Assembly: GCA_964484485.1 (NCBI GenBank)
Contig: CAZAGD010000191.1
Location: 1-16,928, forward strand
DNA length: 16,928 bases
From: CAZAGD01 sp964484485
GTDB lineage: Bacteria; Desulfobacterota; SM23-61
Direction: 5' to 3'
Shown: one piece after another, positions 5,996 through 12,679 of the stretch
Layout: every line of letters begins with the position of its first letter
Numbering within the stretch: position 1 is the stretch's first letter
Program-made: the position numbers and the translations under genes
Notes under the pieces: model-generated
What the model was told of the DNA's origin: nothing
Database searches by the model: none
Seen by the model: the letters and a program-made list of their open reading frames with translations, nothing else

Positions 5996-6961
5996 TTAGG
6001 TCGACCTTACTTCCTGGCGCAAGAAGCTGGCATAAGAGATGGCAAAACAAACTAAAGTAATGGCAAAAAGGCTAATGAGATGAGGGAAGACAATATAGAT
6101 ACTCTCGCTTAAAGGAAGTGGATTCTGGAAGCGAGAGATAGATAAACGTTCCATAGGTCCCATTAAAAGAAGGGATTGGGTAGTTTTTCGCAAGGGATCG
6201 AGAATAATAGTAGTCGCCTCGCTGTAAAGGGTCATGGGTGAAAAGAGCGAAATGATCTTGCGCGTCTGCTCATGGTCAATGATTAGCTCTGGATTATTCG
6301 CCGCTCTCGTCGGGTCGATGGGGCTGATCACGTCAGCCAGGACACTGGCTCCCATGGCGACAAAAAAGGAGAAGAAGATCCAACAAGCAATTGCGGCTAA
6401 AGCAGAAGTGGCCATGCTCCTAAAGGCTACGGAGAACAAAATGGAAATTCCCAACCAGAAGGCTATATAGAAGACACTGATGACAAAGTATATGAAGAGG
6501 CGCATGATCTCTTCTGGCCCCGGCACGACACCAATGAGTAATAAACCTAAGCCCGAAATCATTAAAATGATAGCCAAGAGCAACACAATAATGGTTACTA
6601 AACCCGCTAAGAATTTTCCGTTAATAATCGCGTCCCGGTAAATCGGCTGCGAAACGAGTTTGCTCAAGGTGCGCGCACTGCGTTCCCGGTTAATGGCATC
6701 AAAACCCAAGATTATGCCCATCAAAGGACCAAAGATGGCGATAAATTGGATGAGGGAGAAAAGTTTGCCGGGCGAAGTAAAGAGCATTAAAAAGACAAAA
6801 GTGGGTTTGGCCACATCCTTTAACTCATCCCGCAAACCTGAGCCCACCATAAAAGCCGTGACTAAACTGACCATCAAAATTAAATAAAACAGAAGAATAA
6901 AGCGCGTACTGCTAAAGTGATCAGCTAATTCTTTGCGGCAGATAGTGAGAATTCCTTTCAC
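5996..6961 (-). CDS. ABC-2 type transporter permease (NosY-like)
   Basis: A 321-residue integral membrane subunit. Hydrophobic segments lie near residues 21-42, 68-87, 118-145, 153-180, 185-207 and 288-313, giving about six helices. The family signature FDAINRERSARTLSKLVSQPIYRDAIINGKFLAG (87-120) sits between helices 2 and 3, as in COG1277/NosY-like ABC-2 permeases. The start codon overlaps the stop of the ATPase gene by four bases, so the subunits are co-translated and should form one transporter. A large polar loop (about 210-285) lies before the last helix. The substrate is unknown; its operon partner is an extracytoplasmic NEW3-domain protein. It is the last gene of the operon. Confidence 0.88.
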   Translation of the reverse strand: MKGILTICRKELADHFSSTRFILLFYLILMVSLVTAFMVGSGLRDELKDVAKPTFVFLMLFTSPGKLFSLIQFIAIFGPLMGIILGFDAINRERSARTLSKLVSQPIYRDAIINGKFLAGLVTIIVLLLAIILMISGLGLLLIGVVPGPEEIMRLFIYFVISVFYIAFWLGISILFSVAFRSMATSALAAIACWIFFSFFVAMGASVLADVISPIDPTRAANNPELIIDHEQTRKIISLFSPMTLYSEATTIILDPLRKTTQSLLLMGPMERLSISRFQNPLPLSESIYIVFPHLISLFAITLVCFAISYASFLRQEVRST

Positions 6962-7716
6962 GAGACGCCCTCCTGGAAGTACTTCATGTATACTTCTTCT
7001 AAGGTATATTTTTCCTGGCCTATCCCGAATTTTTCCTTAGCCAAATCTTCGATTTTCCCTATAGCCACCATTTGCCCTTTGATCATTATCCCCACGCGCG
7101 TACTGATTTTTTGCACCTGGTCCAAGAGATGGGAGGAAAAGAAAACGGTAATTTTCTTTTCCTGACTCAAAGAGCGGATCAACTCTAACATCTGCCTGGA
7201 ACCATCCGGATCAAGCCCCAGCGTAGGTTCATCTAAAAAAACCACTTGGGGATCTTTTAATAAAACTTCGGCGATCCCTAAACGTTGGCGCATACCCCGG
7301 GAATATTCTCCCAATTTCTTGCGTGGATCAACTTCTAAATCTACTATTTTTAATAACTCTTTTATCTTTTCTACGGCCACTTCATCGGGAATCCCATTCA
7401 AGCGGCTTATATATAAGAGATTCTGCTGGGCATTTAGATCGTCGTAAAAACCAACATTTTCGGGTAAGTAACCGACAATTCTTTTTATTTTCAGCGGCTC
7501 CCGCGTGGGGTCGAATCCGCATACGCGGGCTTTTCCGGAAGTTGGCTCACTCAACCCTAAGAGCATCAATAAAGTAGTCGTCTTGCCTGCCCCATTGGGG
7601 CCCAAGAAACCAAAAACTTCTCCCTGATAAATCTTAAGGTTGAGATGATCTACCGCTACCTGTTCTCCATAGACCTTAGTTAGGTCTTGGGTCTCAATGA
7701 CCAACTCCCCGTTCAT
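6958..7716 (-). CDS. ABC transporter ATP-binding protein
   Basis: A 252-residue nucleotide-binding subunit of the CcmA/NosF type (COG1131). It shows Walker A GPNGAGKTT (39-47), the YLPENVGFYDDL segment where the Q-loop Gln is replaced by Glu as in many members of this subfamily, signature YSRGMRQR (138-145), Walker B VVFLDEPTLGLDP (158-170) and H-loop FFSSH196. It powers the permease encoded by the overlapping downstream gene. Its ATG directly follows the stop of the NEW3 gene, with an AGGGAGG ribosome binding site inside that gene's end. Such ATPases drive export, assembly or membrane-remodelling systems; the cargo cannot be deduced here. Confidence 0.93.
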   Translation of the reverse strand: MNGELVIETQDLTKVYGEQVAVDHLNLKIYQGEVFGFLGPNGAGKTTTLLMLLGLSEPTSGKARVCGFDPTREPLKIKRIVGYLPENVGFYDDLNAQQNLLYISRLNGIPDEVAVEKIKELLKIVDLEVDPRKKLGEYSRGMRQRLGIAEVLLKDPQVVFLDEPTLGLDPDGSRQMLELIRSLSQEKKITVFFSSHLLDQVQKISTRVGIMIKGQMVAIGKIEDLAKEKFGIGQEKYTLEEVYMKYFQEGVS

Positions 7717-8931
7717 TTAACGCCTCCCTAAATAGAAGAAGAGCGCTCCTAAACCAGCAATAACTGCTACAATAATAATCACGCCAATCCAACCCCAGGC
7801 GGCCGAAGTCTTCACAGAAACTCGCATCTCTACTGTTTTGCTGCTTCCTTTTTCCCCATCTACCGAGAGACCAACTGAATAATCTCCCACCAAAGCCTGG
7901 GCATACGGAGTAATTGTCACTTCTACCTGTTTCATAGCCCCTGGTTCCAAGGCATCAATCTTCTCCGGCTTAAATTCCACTTTCCAATTTTCGGGTTTAA
8001 AAGAACTGAAACTAATGTTCTTATTGATCGCCGACCCCGTATTCTTTACAAAAAGGGACATGATGGCCGGTTTTCCTGCTAAAGCATCGAGGGATAGAAG
8101 ACCGGTTGGCGTTCCCGCATCTAATTTATATATTCCGGTCAAAACCACGGTTAGTTTTACTTCTGCTTTCTTTTCGCCCGAAGTAATCCAGACTAAAACC
8201 GGGTAGGAGCCAGCAGTAGCATCTCGGGGTGGGGTTACTTCGACAGCGATAGTCTGACTTGATCCTCCTTTGACGCGGAAACTGGATATCTGTTTCTGCT
8301 CATAAGCCGGCTTAAAATTAAGCTCCCATTTAGGAGGAACCTGACCTGTTATATTAAAATTCTTATCTATTTCACTTTTATTATTAACTTCCAAAGAAAA
8401 TTCAAATTTGGCATCGGTCTGCCCTTGCAGTACCGGATAAGAAGTAATTACCTGGAACTCTTCCCCAATAACTGCTCTCTCCCGCACATTTACGTAAATT
8501 TTTTGGGTGGATTTAAATTTCCCATCTTCGGTCTGGGCATCAATCTGGAATATATAGGTTCCGGTTTTTACCGTTTTGTCGGGCTCGGCTAAAAAGGTTA
8601 AAGTGCGAGTCTTTGTAGCAGGGACAGGGATGGCTTCGACTAAGTAATTGGGGGCTTTTAAGAAGGCTTTCCAACCCTTAGGCACTTGGCTAATCTTTAA
8701 GAAAAAGTTTTCATCGCGCTTCCCTTTGTTATCCGCAGTCAACTCCATGCGCACAGACTCACCGGGAGCAACGGAAACGCTTGAATATTCGGTATAAATT
8801 GCTATTCCTCGTTCAGGTCTCGGAATAACATCTTTTTCTTTCTCTTCCGCCCAAGCTATGGCAGTTAAAAAGAAAAAAGAAAAAAGCGCCAATATGGCTA
8901 CCATTCTAAAACCCATATCTCTACCACGCAT
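7717..8931 (-). CDS. Exported, membrane-anchored NEW3-domain protein
   Basis: A 404-residue protein with an N-terminal signal peptide (hydrophobic 10-24, likely cleavage after AWA at 28). Three Ig-like beta-sandwich repeats follow, and a C-terminal membrane helix (about 379-400) ends in GRR. The repeats have the NEW3 (alpha-galactosidase-associated, COG1470) pattern: PGESVRMELTADNKG...VPKGWKAFL, then QGQTDAKFEFSLEVNNKS...VPPKWELNF, then AGKPAIMSLFVKNTG...PENWKVEF, each ending in a G-Y/T strand. The bulk of the protein should lie outside the cytoplasmic membrane. It is the first gene of a tight operon with the ABC ATPase and permease, so it likely serves as an extracytoplasmic partner of that transporter. 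The ribosome binding site GAGGAGG lies ahead of ATG 8931. No enzymatic motif is seen. Confidence 0.85.
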   Translation of the reverse strand: MRGRDMGFRMVAILALFSFFFLTAIAWAEEKEKDVIPRPERGIAIYTEYSSVSVAPGESVRMELTADNKGKRDENFFLKISQVPKGWKAFLKAPNYLVEAIPVPATKTRTLTFLAEPDKTVKTGTYIFQIDAQTEDGKFKSTQKIYVNVRERAVIGEEFQVITSYPVLQGQTDAKFEFSLEVNNKSEIDKNFNITGQVPPKWELNFKPAYEQKQISSFRVKGGSSQTIAVEVTPPRDATAGSYPVLVWITSGEKKAEVKLTVVLTGIYKLDAGTPTGLLSLDALAGKPAIMSLFVKNTGSAINKNISFSSFKPENWKVEFKPEKIDALEPGAMKQVEVTITPYAQALVGDYSVGLSVDGEKGSSKTVEMRVSVKTSAAWGWIGVIIIVAVIAGLGALFFYLGRR

Positions 8932-9154
8932 TTTCTAACCTCCTCGATTCCCCTAAAATTATTCTTCACCTGAAATTGCCAGGAGGGCTTATTTAATTAA
9001 ACTTTGGCAAGAATTTTGCTCCCGGCAGGTAAAATTTTTTTAAAATTCTACTTAAAAATAATGGGAAAATTATCTTTTGTCAAGCTTATAAAAATTAATT
9101 TTTAAAAATTTTGGCCCACCTTCTGATATCTCTTAAAAGGCCCTCGGGATGTAG
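8932..9154. other. 5' leader and upstream region of the NEW3-ABC operon
   Basis: AT-rich and without genes. It contains the operon's promoter (9055-9083) and a leader of about 115 bases before ATG 8931. I see no known riboswitch in the leader. The segment 9125-9150 resembles, inverted, part of the intergenic region near 3227. Confidence 0.5.
9055..9083 (-). promoter_or_regulatory. Sigma70-type promoter of the NEW3-ABC operon
   Basis: On the minus strand a perfect -35 TTGACA (9078-9083) is followed after exactly 17 bases by a -10 TATTTT (9055-9060). It faces the NEW3 gene 124 bases downstream. It is the only good promoter in the gap. Confidence 0.65.
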
Positions 9155-9329
9155 TTATTAATGGGTACAAAAAATAAACGAATTTTTATAGCGGGTTCGC
9201 CAAGACACAAGGGCTTACTTCTTGCCGCATTTACTTTCATTTCATACATCTAAGAATGACATAGTCTCATTTGAAAAAGTCCATAAGATCCGACCACGGG
9301 AGGAAGGTGGGGGTGATAACTGCAAATAA
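9155..9329 (+). mobile_element. MITE-like repeat, degraded copy
   Basis: It begins TTATTAATGGG and keeps blocks of the 240-bp element: AAAATAAACGA, GGTTCG, AAGGGCTTACTTCTTGCCGCATTT, then GACCACGGGAGGAAG and GTGATAACTGCAAATAAT. The central hairpins are eroded and the middle is replaced by unrelated sequence (about 9236-9290). It abuts the next copy head to tail. Confidence 0.55.
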
Positions 9330-9570
9330 TTATTGATGGGAGTATAGAATAAACGACATCTTAAGGCGTAGTTCGGCCAGCCCCAAGGGCTGGCCCTACG
9401 AGAAATTAAAAAAACCTTCAAATGTAGGGCAAGGGCTTGTCCCTTGCCGCATTTGTTTTATTTCTTAATGATAATTAAAGACGTAATTTCATTGGGGAAA
9501 CTCGATAAAGCCAAACCCCGGATTAAGATAAGCGTGTTAACTGTAAATATTTAATTGCCCCGATTAATAA
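9330..9570 (+). mobile_element. 240-bp MITE-like repeat, copy B (best-preserved ends)
   Basis: This is 241 bp with clear terminal inverted repeats: left TTATTGATGGGAGTA, right end inverted TTATTAATCGGGGCA. Both internal hairpins are present (GGCCAGCCC/GGGCTGGCC, with compensatory changes relative to copy A, and AGGGCAAGG/CCTTGCC). It matches copy A over nearly the whole length and in the same orientation. It carries no open frame that could be a transposase. Confidence 0.72.
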
Positions 9571-9586
9571 TTGCTCAGATAAGTAA

Positions 9587-9644
9587 GTCATTTCTGCGCA
9601 AGCAGGAATCCAGATTTCTGGATTTTCGCTTGCTCTGGAATGAT
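9587..9644. repeat. GTCATTCC-type palindromic repeat, full copy
   Basis: A 58-bp imperfect palindrome: GTCATTTCTGCGCAAGCAGG, then AATCCAGA, a TT centre, and TCTGGATTTTCGCTTGC through GGAATGAT. The inverted halves match over most of their length. The left half is itself a smaller hairpin (CTGCGCAAGCAG). It lies between MITE copy B and the thiamin promoter. Confidence 0.65.
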
Positions 9645-9681
9645 AGAAAAGTCGGTTTTTCATAGATTTCTGGGAATTTGC

Positions 9682-9710
9682 TTGACCCCTTTCTTAGATG
9701 GGAGTAAAAT
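9682..9710 (+). promoter_or_regulatory. Sigma70-type promoter of the thiamin operon
   Basis: TTGACC (9682-9687), 17 bases, TAAAAT (9705-9710). The expected transcription start near 9717 coincides with the 5' strand of riboswitch helix P1, which supports both calls. Confidence 0.75.
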
Positions 9711-9717
9711 TAAAATA

Positions 9718-9813
9718 GATTTGCTGGGGGAGCTGAACCGGCTGAGAAATCCCGCTTTAAGCGGGATGACCCCTTGAACCTGTTGGGTAATGCCAGCGGA
9801 GGGAAGGCAAATC
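9718..9813 (+). ncRNA. TPP riboswitch (THI element)
   Basis: The conserved THI-box blocks are all present: GGGGG (P2 5' strand), GGCTGAGAAAT, ACCCCTTGAACCTG, GGGTAATGCCAGCGGAGGGAA. Helix P1 is a perfect 7-bp pair, GATTTGC (9718-9724) with GCAAATC (9807-9813). P2 is GGGG/CCCC, P3 is AGCT/GGCT with a short loop, and an extra P3a hairpin CCCGC(TTTAA)GCGGG is seen. TPP binding would lower expression of thi4-thiC through the terminator just downstream. Confidence 0.95.
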
Positions 9814-9827
9814 GATTATAGAAAGAA

Positions 9828-9868
9828 AAAGCCGCCGGTTCAGCCAAAAATGAATCGACGGCTTTTTT
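9828..9868 (+). terminator. Riboswitch-controlled intrinsic terminator
   Basis: A strong stem: AAAGCCG and CGGTTCA on the left pair with TGAATCG and CGGCTTT on the right, with one C/A mismatch and an 8-base loop, ending in TTTTTT. Its left arm (9834-9844, GCCGGTTCAGC) is an exact 11-base complement of riboswitch positions 9732-9742 in P3, giving a ready antiterminator. Confidence 0.88.
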
Positions 9869-9893
9869 AATCTTTGGCGAGGAGCTGGTAATT

Positions 9894-10691
9894 ATGTTAG
9901 AAGAAAAGCTAAAGCTGGATGAAGTGATAATTTCCCGAGCAATTATTGAGCGCTTTACCCAAAAATTCTTGAAGTCCTTAGATCTAGATGTGGCCATCGT
10001 CGGAGCAGGTCCTTCGGGATTAATTGCCGCTTATTATTTAGCTAAAGGAAAAGCCCGGGTATCTTTATTTGAACGTAAGCTAAGCGTGGGCGGCGGCATG
10101 TGGGGAGGCGGCATGCTTTTTAACGAAATAGTAATTCAGGAAGAAGCCAAACCCATTCTGGATGAATTTGGCATTGCCTCAGAAAAATTTGCTAATGGTT
10201 ATTATACTGCGGATGCGGTAGAAGTTGTCTCTTCTCTATGCTCTGCGGCCTGTAGGGCGGGGGTTAAAATCTTTAATGGCATAAGTGTGGAAGATTTGAT
10301 GGTTCGCCAAGGAAAAGTGGCGGGTTTGGTCATTAATTGGACGGCGGTGGAAATGGCCAATCTGCATGTAGATCCCTTAGCCGTGCGCGCAAATTTTGTA
10401 GTAGACGCTACTGGCCATCCAGCGGAAGTCGTCCAAGTGCTGCAGAGAAAAAATAAAGTAAACTTTAATACTCCTTTACAGGTTTTTCAAGGAGAACGCT
10501 CTTTATGGGCAGAAGAAGCTGAAGTCTCTACGGTAGAGAATACAGGAGAAATCTATCCAGGCTTATATGTGGCCGGCATGGCGGTTAATGCTACTTTTGG
10601 TGGTTATCGCATGGGACCCATATTTGGCGGGATGCTTCTCTCCGGTAAGAAAGTTGCCGAACTTATCTTAAAACGACTCGGTCAAAAATAA
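9894..10691 (+). CDS. thi4: Thi4-family thiazole synthase (sulfide-dependent type)
   Basis: A 265-residue FAD/NAD-fold protein that makes the thiazole part of thiamin from NAD, glycine and sulfide. It has the dinucleotide motif DVAIVGAGPSG (32-42), the glycine-rich SVGGGMWGGGMLFNEIV (64-80), VVDATGHPAEV (169-179) and the C-terminal YVAGMAVNATFGGYRMGPIFGGMLLSG (225-251). The residue matching the suicide cysteine of yeast Thi4 is His (NLHVDP, H158). That is the archaeal/anaerobe form, which uses free sulfide catalytically. It follows a TPP riboswitch and terminator and precedes thiC by 33 bases. GAGGAG at 9879-9884 sets the start. No ThiG/ThiS/ThiH genes are nearby, consistent with Thi4 replacing that route. 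Confidence 0.93.
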   Translation: MLEEKLKLDEVIISRAIIERFTQKFLKSLDLDVAIVGAGPSGLIAAYYLAKGKARVSLFERKLSVGGGMWGGGMLFNEIVIQEEAKPILDEFGIASEKFANGYYTADAVEVVSSLCSAACRAGVKIFNGISVEDLMVRQGKVAGLVINWTAVEMANLHVDPLAVRANFVVDATGHPAEVVQVLQRKNKVNFNTPLQVFQGERSLWAEEAEVSTVENTGEIYPGLYVAGMAVNATFGGYRMGPIFGGMLLSGKKVAELILKRLGQK

Positions 10692-10709
10692 ATTCGGTCA
10701 AAAATAAAT
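10678..10709 (+). repeat. 16-bp tandem duplication across the thi4 stop
   Basis: TCGGTCAAAAATAAAT occurs twice back to back. The first copy contains the last thi4 codons and its TAA. It looks like a recent slippage duplication that lengthened the spacer before the thiC ribosome binding site (GGAG at 10713-10716). Confidence 0.85.
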
Positions 10710-10724
10710 TATGGAGATCAAACC

Positions 10725-12005
10725 ATGACCCAATTAGAATATGCACGCCAAGGTAAGCTAACTGAGGCTATGAAGCAGGTAGCCTTAGCGGAAGGAGTAA
10801 CTCCGGAATTTATTCGGGAGGGATTAGCCGAAGGGACTATTGTTATTACGCAAAATGTTAAACACCAAAAGATAGCTCCTTTAGCTATTGGGAAAGGCCT
10901 GCGCACTAAAGTTAATGCCAATGTGGGCACGTCCAAAGATCATACTGATATTGAAGAAGAGTTAGCTAAAGTACGCGCCGCTATTGCCGCCGGGGCGGAT
11001 ACTATAATGGACCTTTCCACCGGCCCGGCCATCGATGAGACGCGGCGGGCCGTGCTGGAGGTTTCTACCGTACCAGTGGGAACCGTGCCCATTTATCAAG
11101 CCGCCATAGAGATGCCGGAAAAGAAGAAGCGCCCTATGGTGGAAATGACGGCTGATGACCTTTTTGCCGTTATCGAGCGCCATGCAGAAGATGGTGTAGA
11201 CTTTATTACCGTACATTGTGGAGTAACCCTAAATTCTGTGGAGCGGATTAAGAAAGAAGGGCGTCTTCTAGGCGTGGTCAGTCGCGGAGGATCAATCTTG
11301 GTGGAGTGGATGAGTTATAATAAAAAAGAAAATCCTCTCTTCGAGCAGTATGACCGACTCTTAGAAATAGCTCATGCTTACGACCTCACTTTGAGCTTAG
11401 GCGATGGCCTGCGGCCGGGCTGTCTCGCGGATGCCACAGATCGAGGACAAATCCAAGAACTTCTCCTCTTGGGCGAACTTACGGAGCGGGCCTGGGCCAA
11501 AGGAGTGCAGGTAATGATTGAAGGCCCGGGTCATGTTCCGCTCCATCAAATTCAGGCCAATGTTTTATTAGAAAAGCGCCTTTGCCACGGAGCTCCTTTC
11601 TATGTGCTCGGTCCCTTGGTTACGGACTTTGCGCCTGGTTATGATCATATTACCGGAGCCATTGGTGGAGCTTTGGCGGCCTGGGCCGGAGCTGATTTCT
11701 TATGCTACGTTACCCCTTCTGAACACCTCCGGTTGCCCACTATAGAAGATGTCCGCGCTGGGGTCATTGCGGCAAAAATCGCTGGTCATGCTGCTGATAT
11801 TGCGCGGGGTTTGCCCGGGGCGTTGGATCGAGACATATCTATGGCGCGGGCTCGGAAAGCTTTGAATTGGCCAGAGCAAATTCGCCTGGCCATAGACCCA
11901 GAGAGAGCGCAGGAGCTACGCTCCTCTCGTCTACCTAAAGAAAGTGATGTTTGCACTATGTGCGGCGAGCTCTGCGCTATAAAAAAAGTTTCGTCTCTCT
12001 TGTAA
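10725..12005 (+). CDS. thiC: Phosphomethylpyrimidine synthase ThiC
   Basis: A 426-residue non-canonical radical SAM enzyme that converts aminoimidazole ribotide to HMP phosphate, the pyrimidine half of thiamin. Seen are the N-terminal TQLEYARQGKLTEAMKQVA region, KVNANVGTS, ADTIMDLSTG, the VHCGVT strand, SRGGSI, SLGDGLRPGC, VMIEGPGHVPL, GPLVTDFAPGYDHITGAIGG and CYVTPSEHLRLP. The C-terminal cluster motif is CTMCGELC. The cysteine spacing here is C-x2-C-x3-C, whereas the motif usually quoted is C-x2-C-x4-C; the short form may be normal for this lineage. It shares the TPP riboswitch with thi4. The paralogue BzaF (hydroxybenzimidazole synthase) is less likely given this setting. The enzyme is oxygen-sensitive. 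Confidence 0.95.
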   Translation: MTQLEYARQGKLTEAMKQVALAEGVTPEFIREGLAEGTIVITQNVKHQKIAPLAIGKGLRTKVNANVGTSKDHTDIEEELAKVRAAIAAGADTIMDLSTGPAIDETRRAVLEVSTVPVGTVPIYQAAIEMPEKKKRPMVEMTADDLFAVIERHAEDGVDFITVHCGVTLNSVERIKKEGRLLGVVSRGGSILVEWMSYNKKENPLFEQYDRLLEIAHAYDLTLSLGDGLRPGCLADATDRGQIQELLLLGELTERAWAKGVQVMIEGPGHVPLHQIQANVLLEKRLCHGAPFYVLGPLVTDFAPGYDHITGAIGGALAAWAGADFLCYVTPSEHLRLPTIEDVRAGVIAAKIAGHAADIARGLPGALDRDISMARARKALNWPEQIRLAIDPERAQELRSSRLPKESDVCTMCGELCAIKKVSSLL

Positions 12006-12038
12006 GATTTTTTGTTTTTTATCCGGCGAAAGTATTTA

Positions 12039-12500
12039 TCACTCGCCCGTAAGGGTAGCTAAATAAGCAGCCCCCAGTTTAACTAAATGATCTTTGGTAT
12101 TATCAAAGAAATTAAAATGGTCTTCTTCTTCAGCCAAGAGTTTCTCAAATAACTGTTTGGAAATGTGGTCCTTCTCTTCTGCACAGGCCTTGATGGCTTC
12201 ATTATACATCTTTATTGCCTGATCTTCTAAGGCGATATCTGTATTCAACATTGCCTCAATATCCTGTCCCTTTTTAATTTCCGCATCGGGTTTGGAAATA
12301 GGTGTCCCTTTTAAGAAAAGAATTCTTTCGGCTAAAGCCTCAGCGTGCTTCATTTCCTGGATAGCAATTTCTTTCATTTTTTTGCCCAACTTCCCATAAT
12401 CGCTATCTTCTAATTCGTAGTGCTGGGCCATGTATTGGCTAATAGCCGTTAATTCCCTTGCTCGCGCTGCATTTAACAGTTCAATAACCTTTTGGCTCAT
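12039..12500 (-). CDS. bfr: Bacterioferritin
   Basis: A 153-residue four-helix ferritin-like iron-storage protein. Di-iron ligands fit the Bfr pattern: the Glu in ARELTAISQY (helix A), E and H of EMKHAE (helix B), a Glu in the NTDIALEDQA helix, and E and H of AEEEDHFNFF (helix D). The Met in EMKHAE matches the haem-ligand Met52 of E. coli Bfr, so haem binding at a dimer interface is plausible. The start at 12500 is chosen because GGAGGAG precedes it and the promoter lies just upstream. A longer in-frame start at 12644 would run through the promoter and a perfect hairpin, giving non-family residues. It is convergent with thiC, 33 bases apart. Confidence 0.92.
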   Translation of the reverse strand: MSQKVIELLNAARARELTAISQYMAQHYELEDSDYGKLGKKMKEIAIQEMKHAEALAERILFLKGTPISKPDAEIKKGQDIEAMLNTDIALEDQAIKMYNEAIKACAEEKDHISKQLFEKLLAEEEDHFNFFDNTKDHLVKLGAAYLATLTGE

Positions 12501-12552
12501 GTTCTCCTCCTTTGTTTTTTTAAATTTATCCGCTCTTTTTAAGATTTTATTT

Positions 12553-12581
12553 ATTATGGCAACGGGCTTGGGAATCGTCAA
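12553..12581 (-). promoter_or_regulatory. Sigma70-type promoter of bfr
   Basis: On the minus strand TTGACG (12576-12581), 17 bases, CATAAT (12553-12558), about 53 bases before the bfr start. No Fur-box-like 19-mer was recognised, but a perfect 14-bp hairpin lies 11 bases upstream of the -35. Confidence 0.7.
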
Positions 12582-12592
12582 GCCCAAAAATT

Positions 12593-12623
12593 CCTCATTT
12601 CCACTTACGAAGTGGAAATGAGG
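12593..12623 (-). repeat. CGT-loop hairpin repeat, copy 5 (extended perfect stem)
   Basis: Read on the minus strand the core is TTCCACTT-CGT-AAGTGGAA, identical to copy 4. Here the stem extends to 14 perfect pairs (left arm CCTCATTTCCACTT on the plus strand). It sits between the divergent bfr promoter and the plsC gene. Confidence 0.8.
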
Positions 12624-12679
12624 GAAATGTTGATTCTTATCCATTAATGTGTTAATTTAGGCCGCGGGGATTAAATAAA

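Noticed and set aside
6234..6887. Plus-strand Lys/Met/Ala-rich frames opposite the ABC permease
   Set aside because: They are shadows of the transmembrane coding sequence on the other strand, with no independent signals.
9710..9997. Minus-strand open frame across the TPP riboswitch
   Set aside because: It is a shadow over the riboswitch, terminator and thi4 start, with no family resemblance.
12501..12644. Longer bacterioferritin start at 12644
   Set aside because: The extension runs through a perfect 14-bp hairpin and a good promoter, encodes residues unlike the family, and the ATG at 12500 has a strong GGAGGAG.
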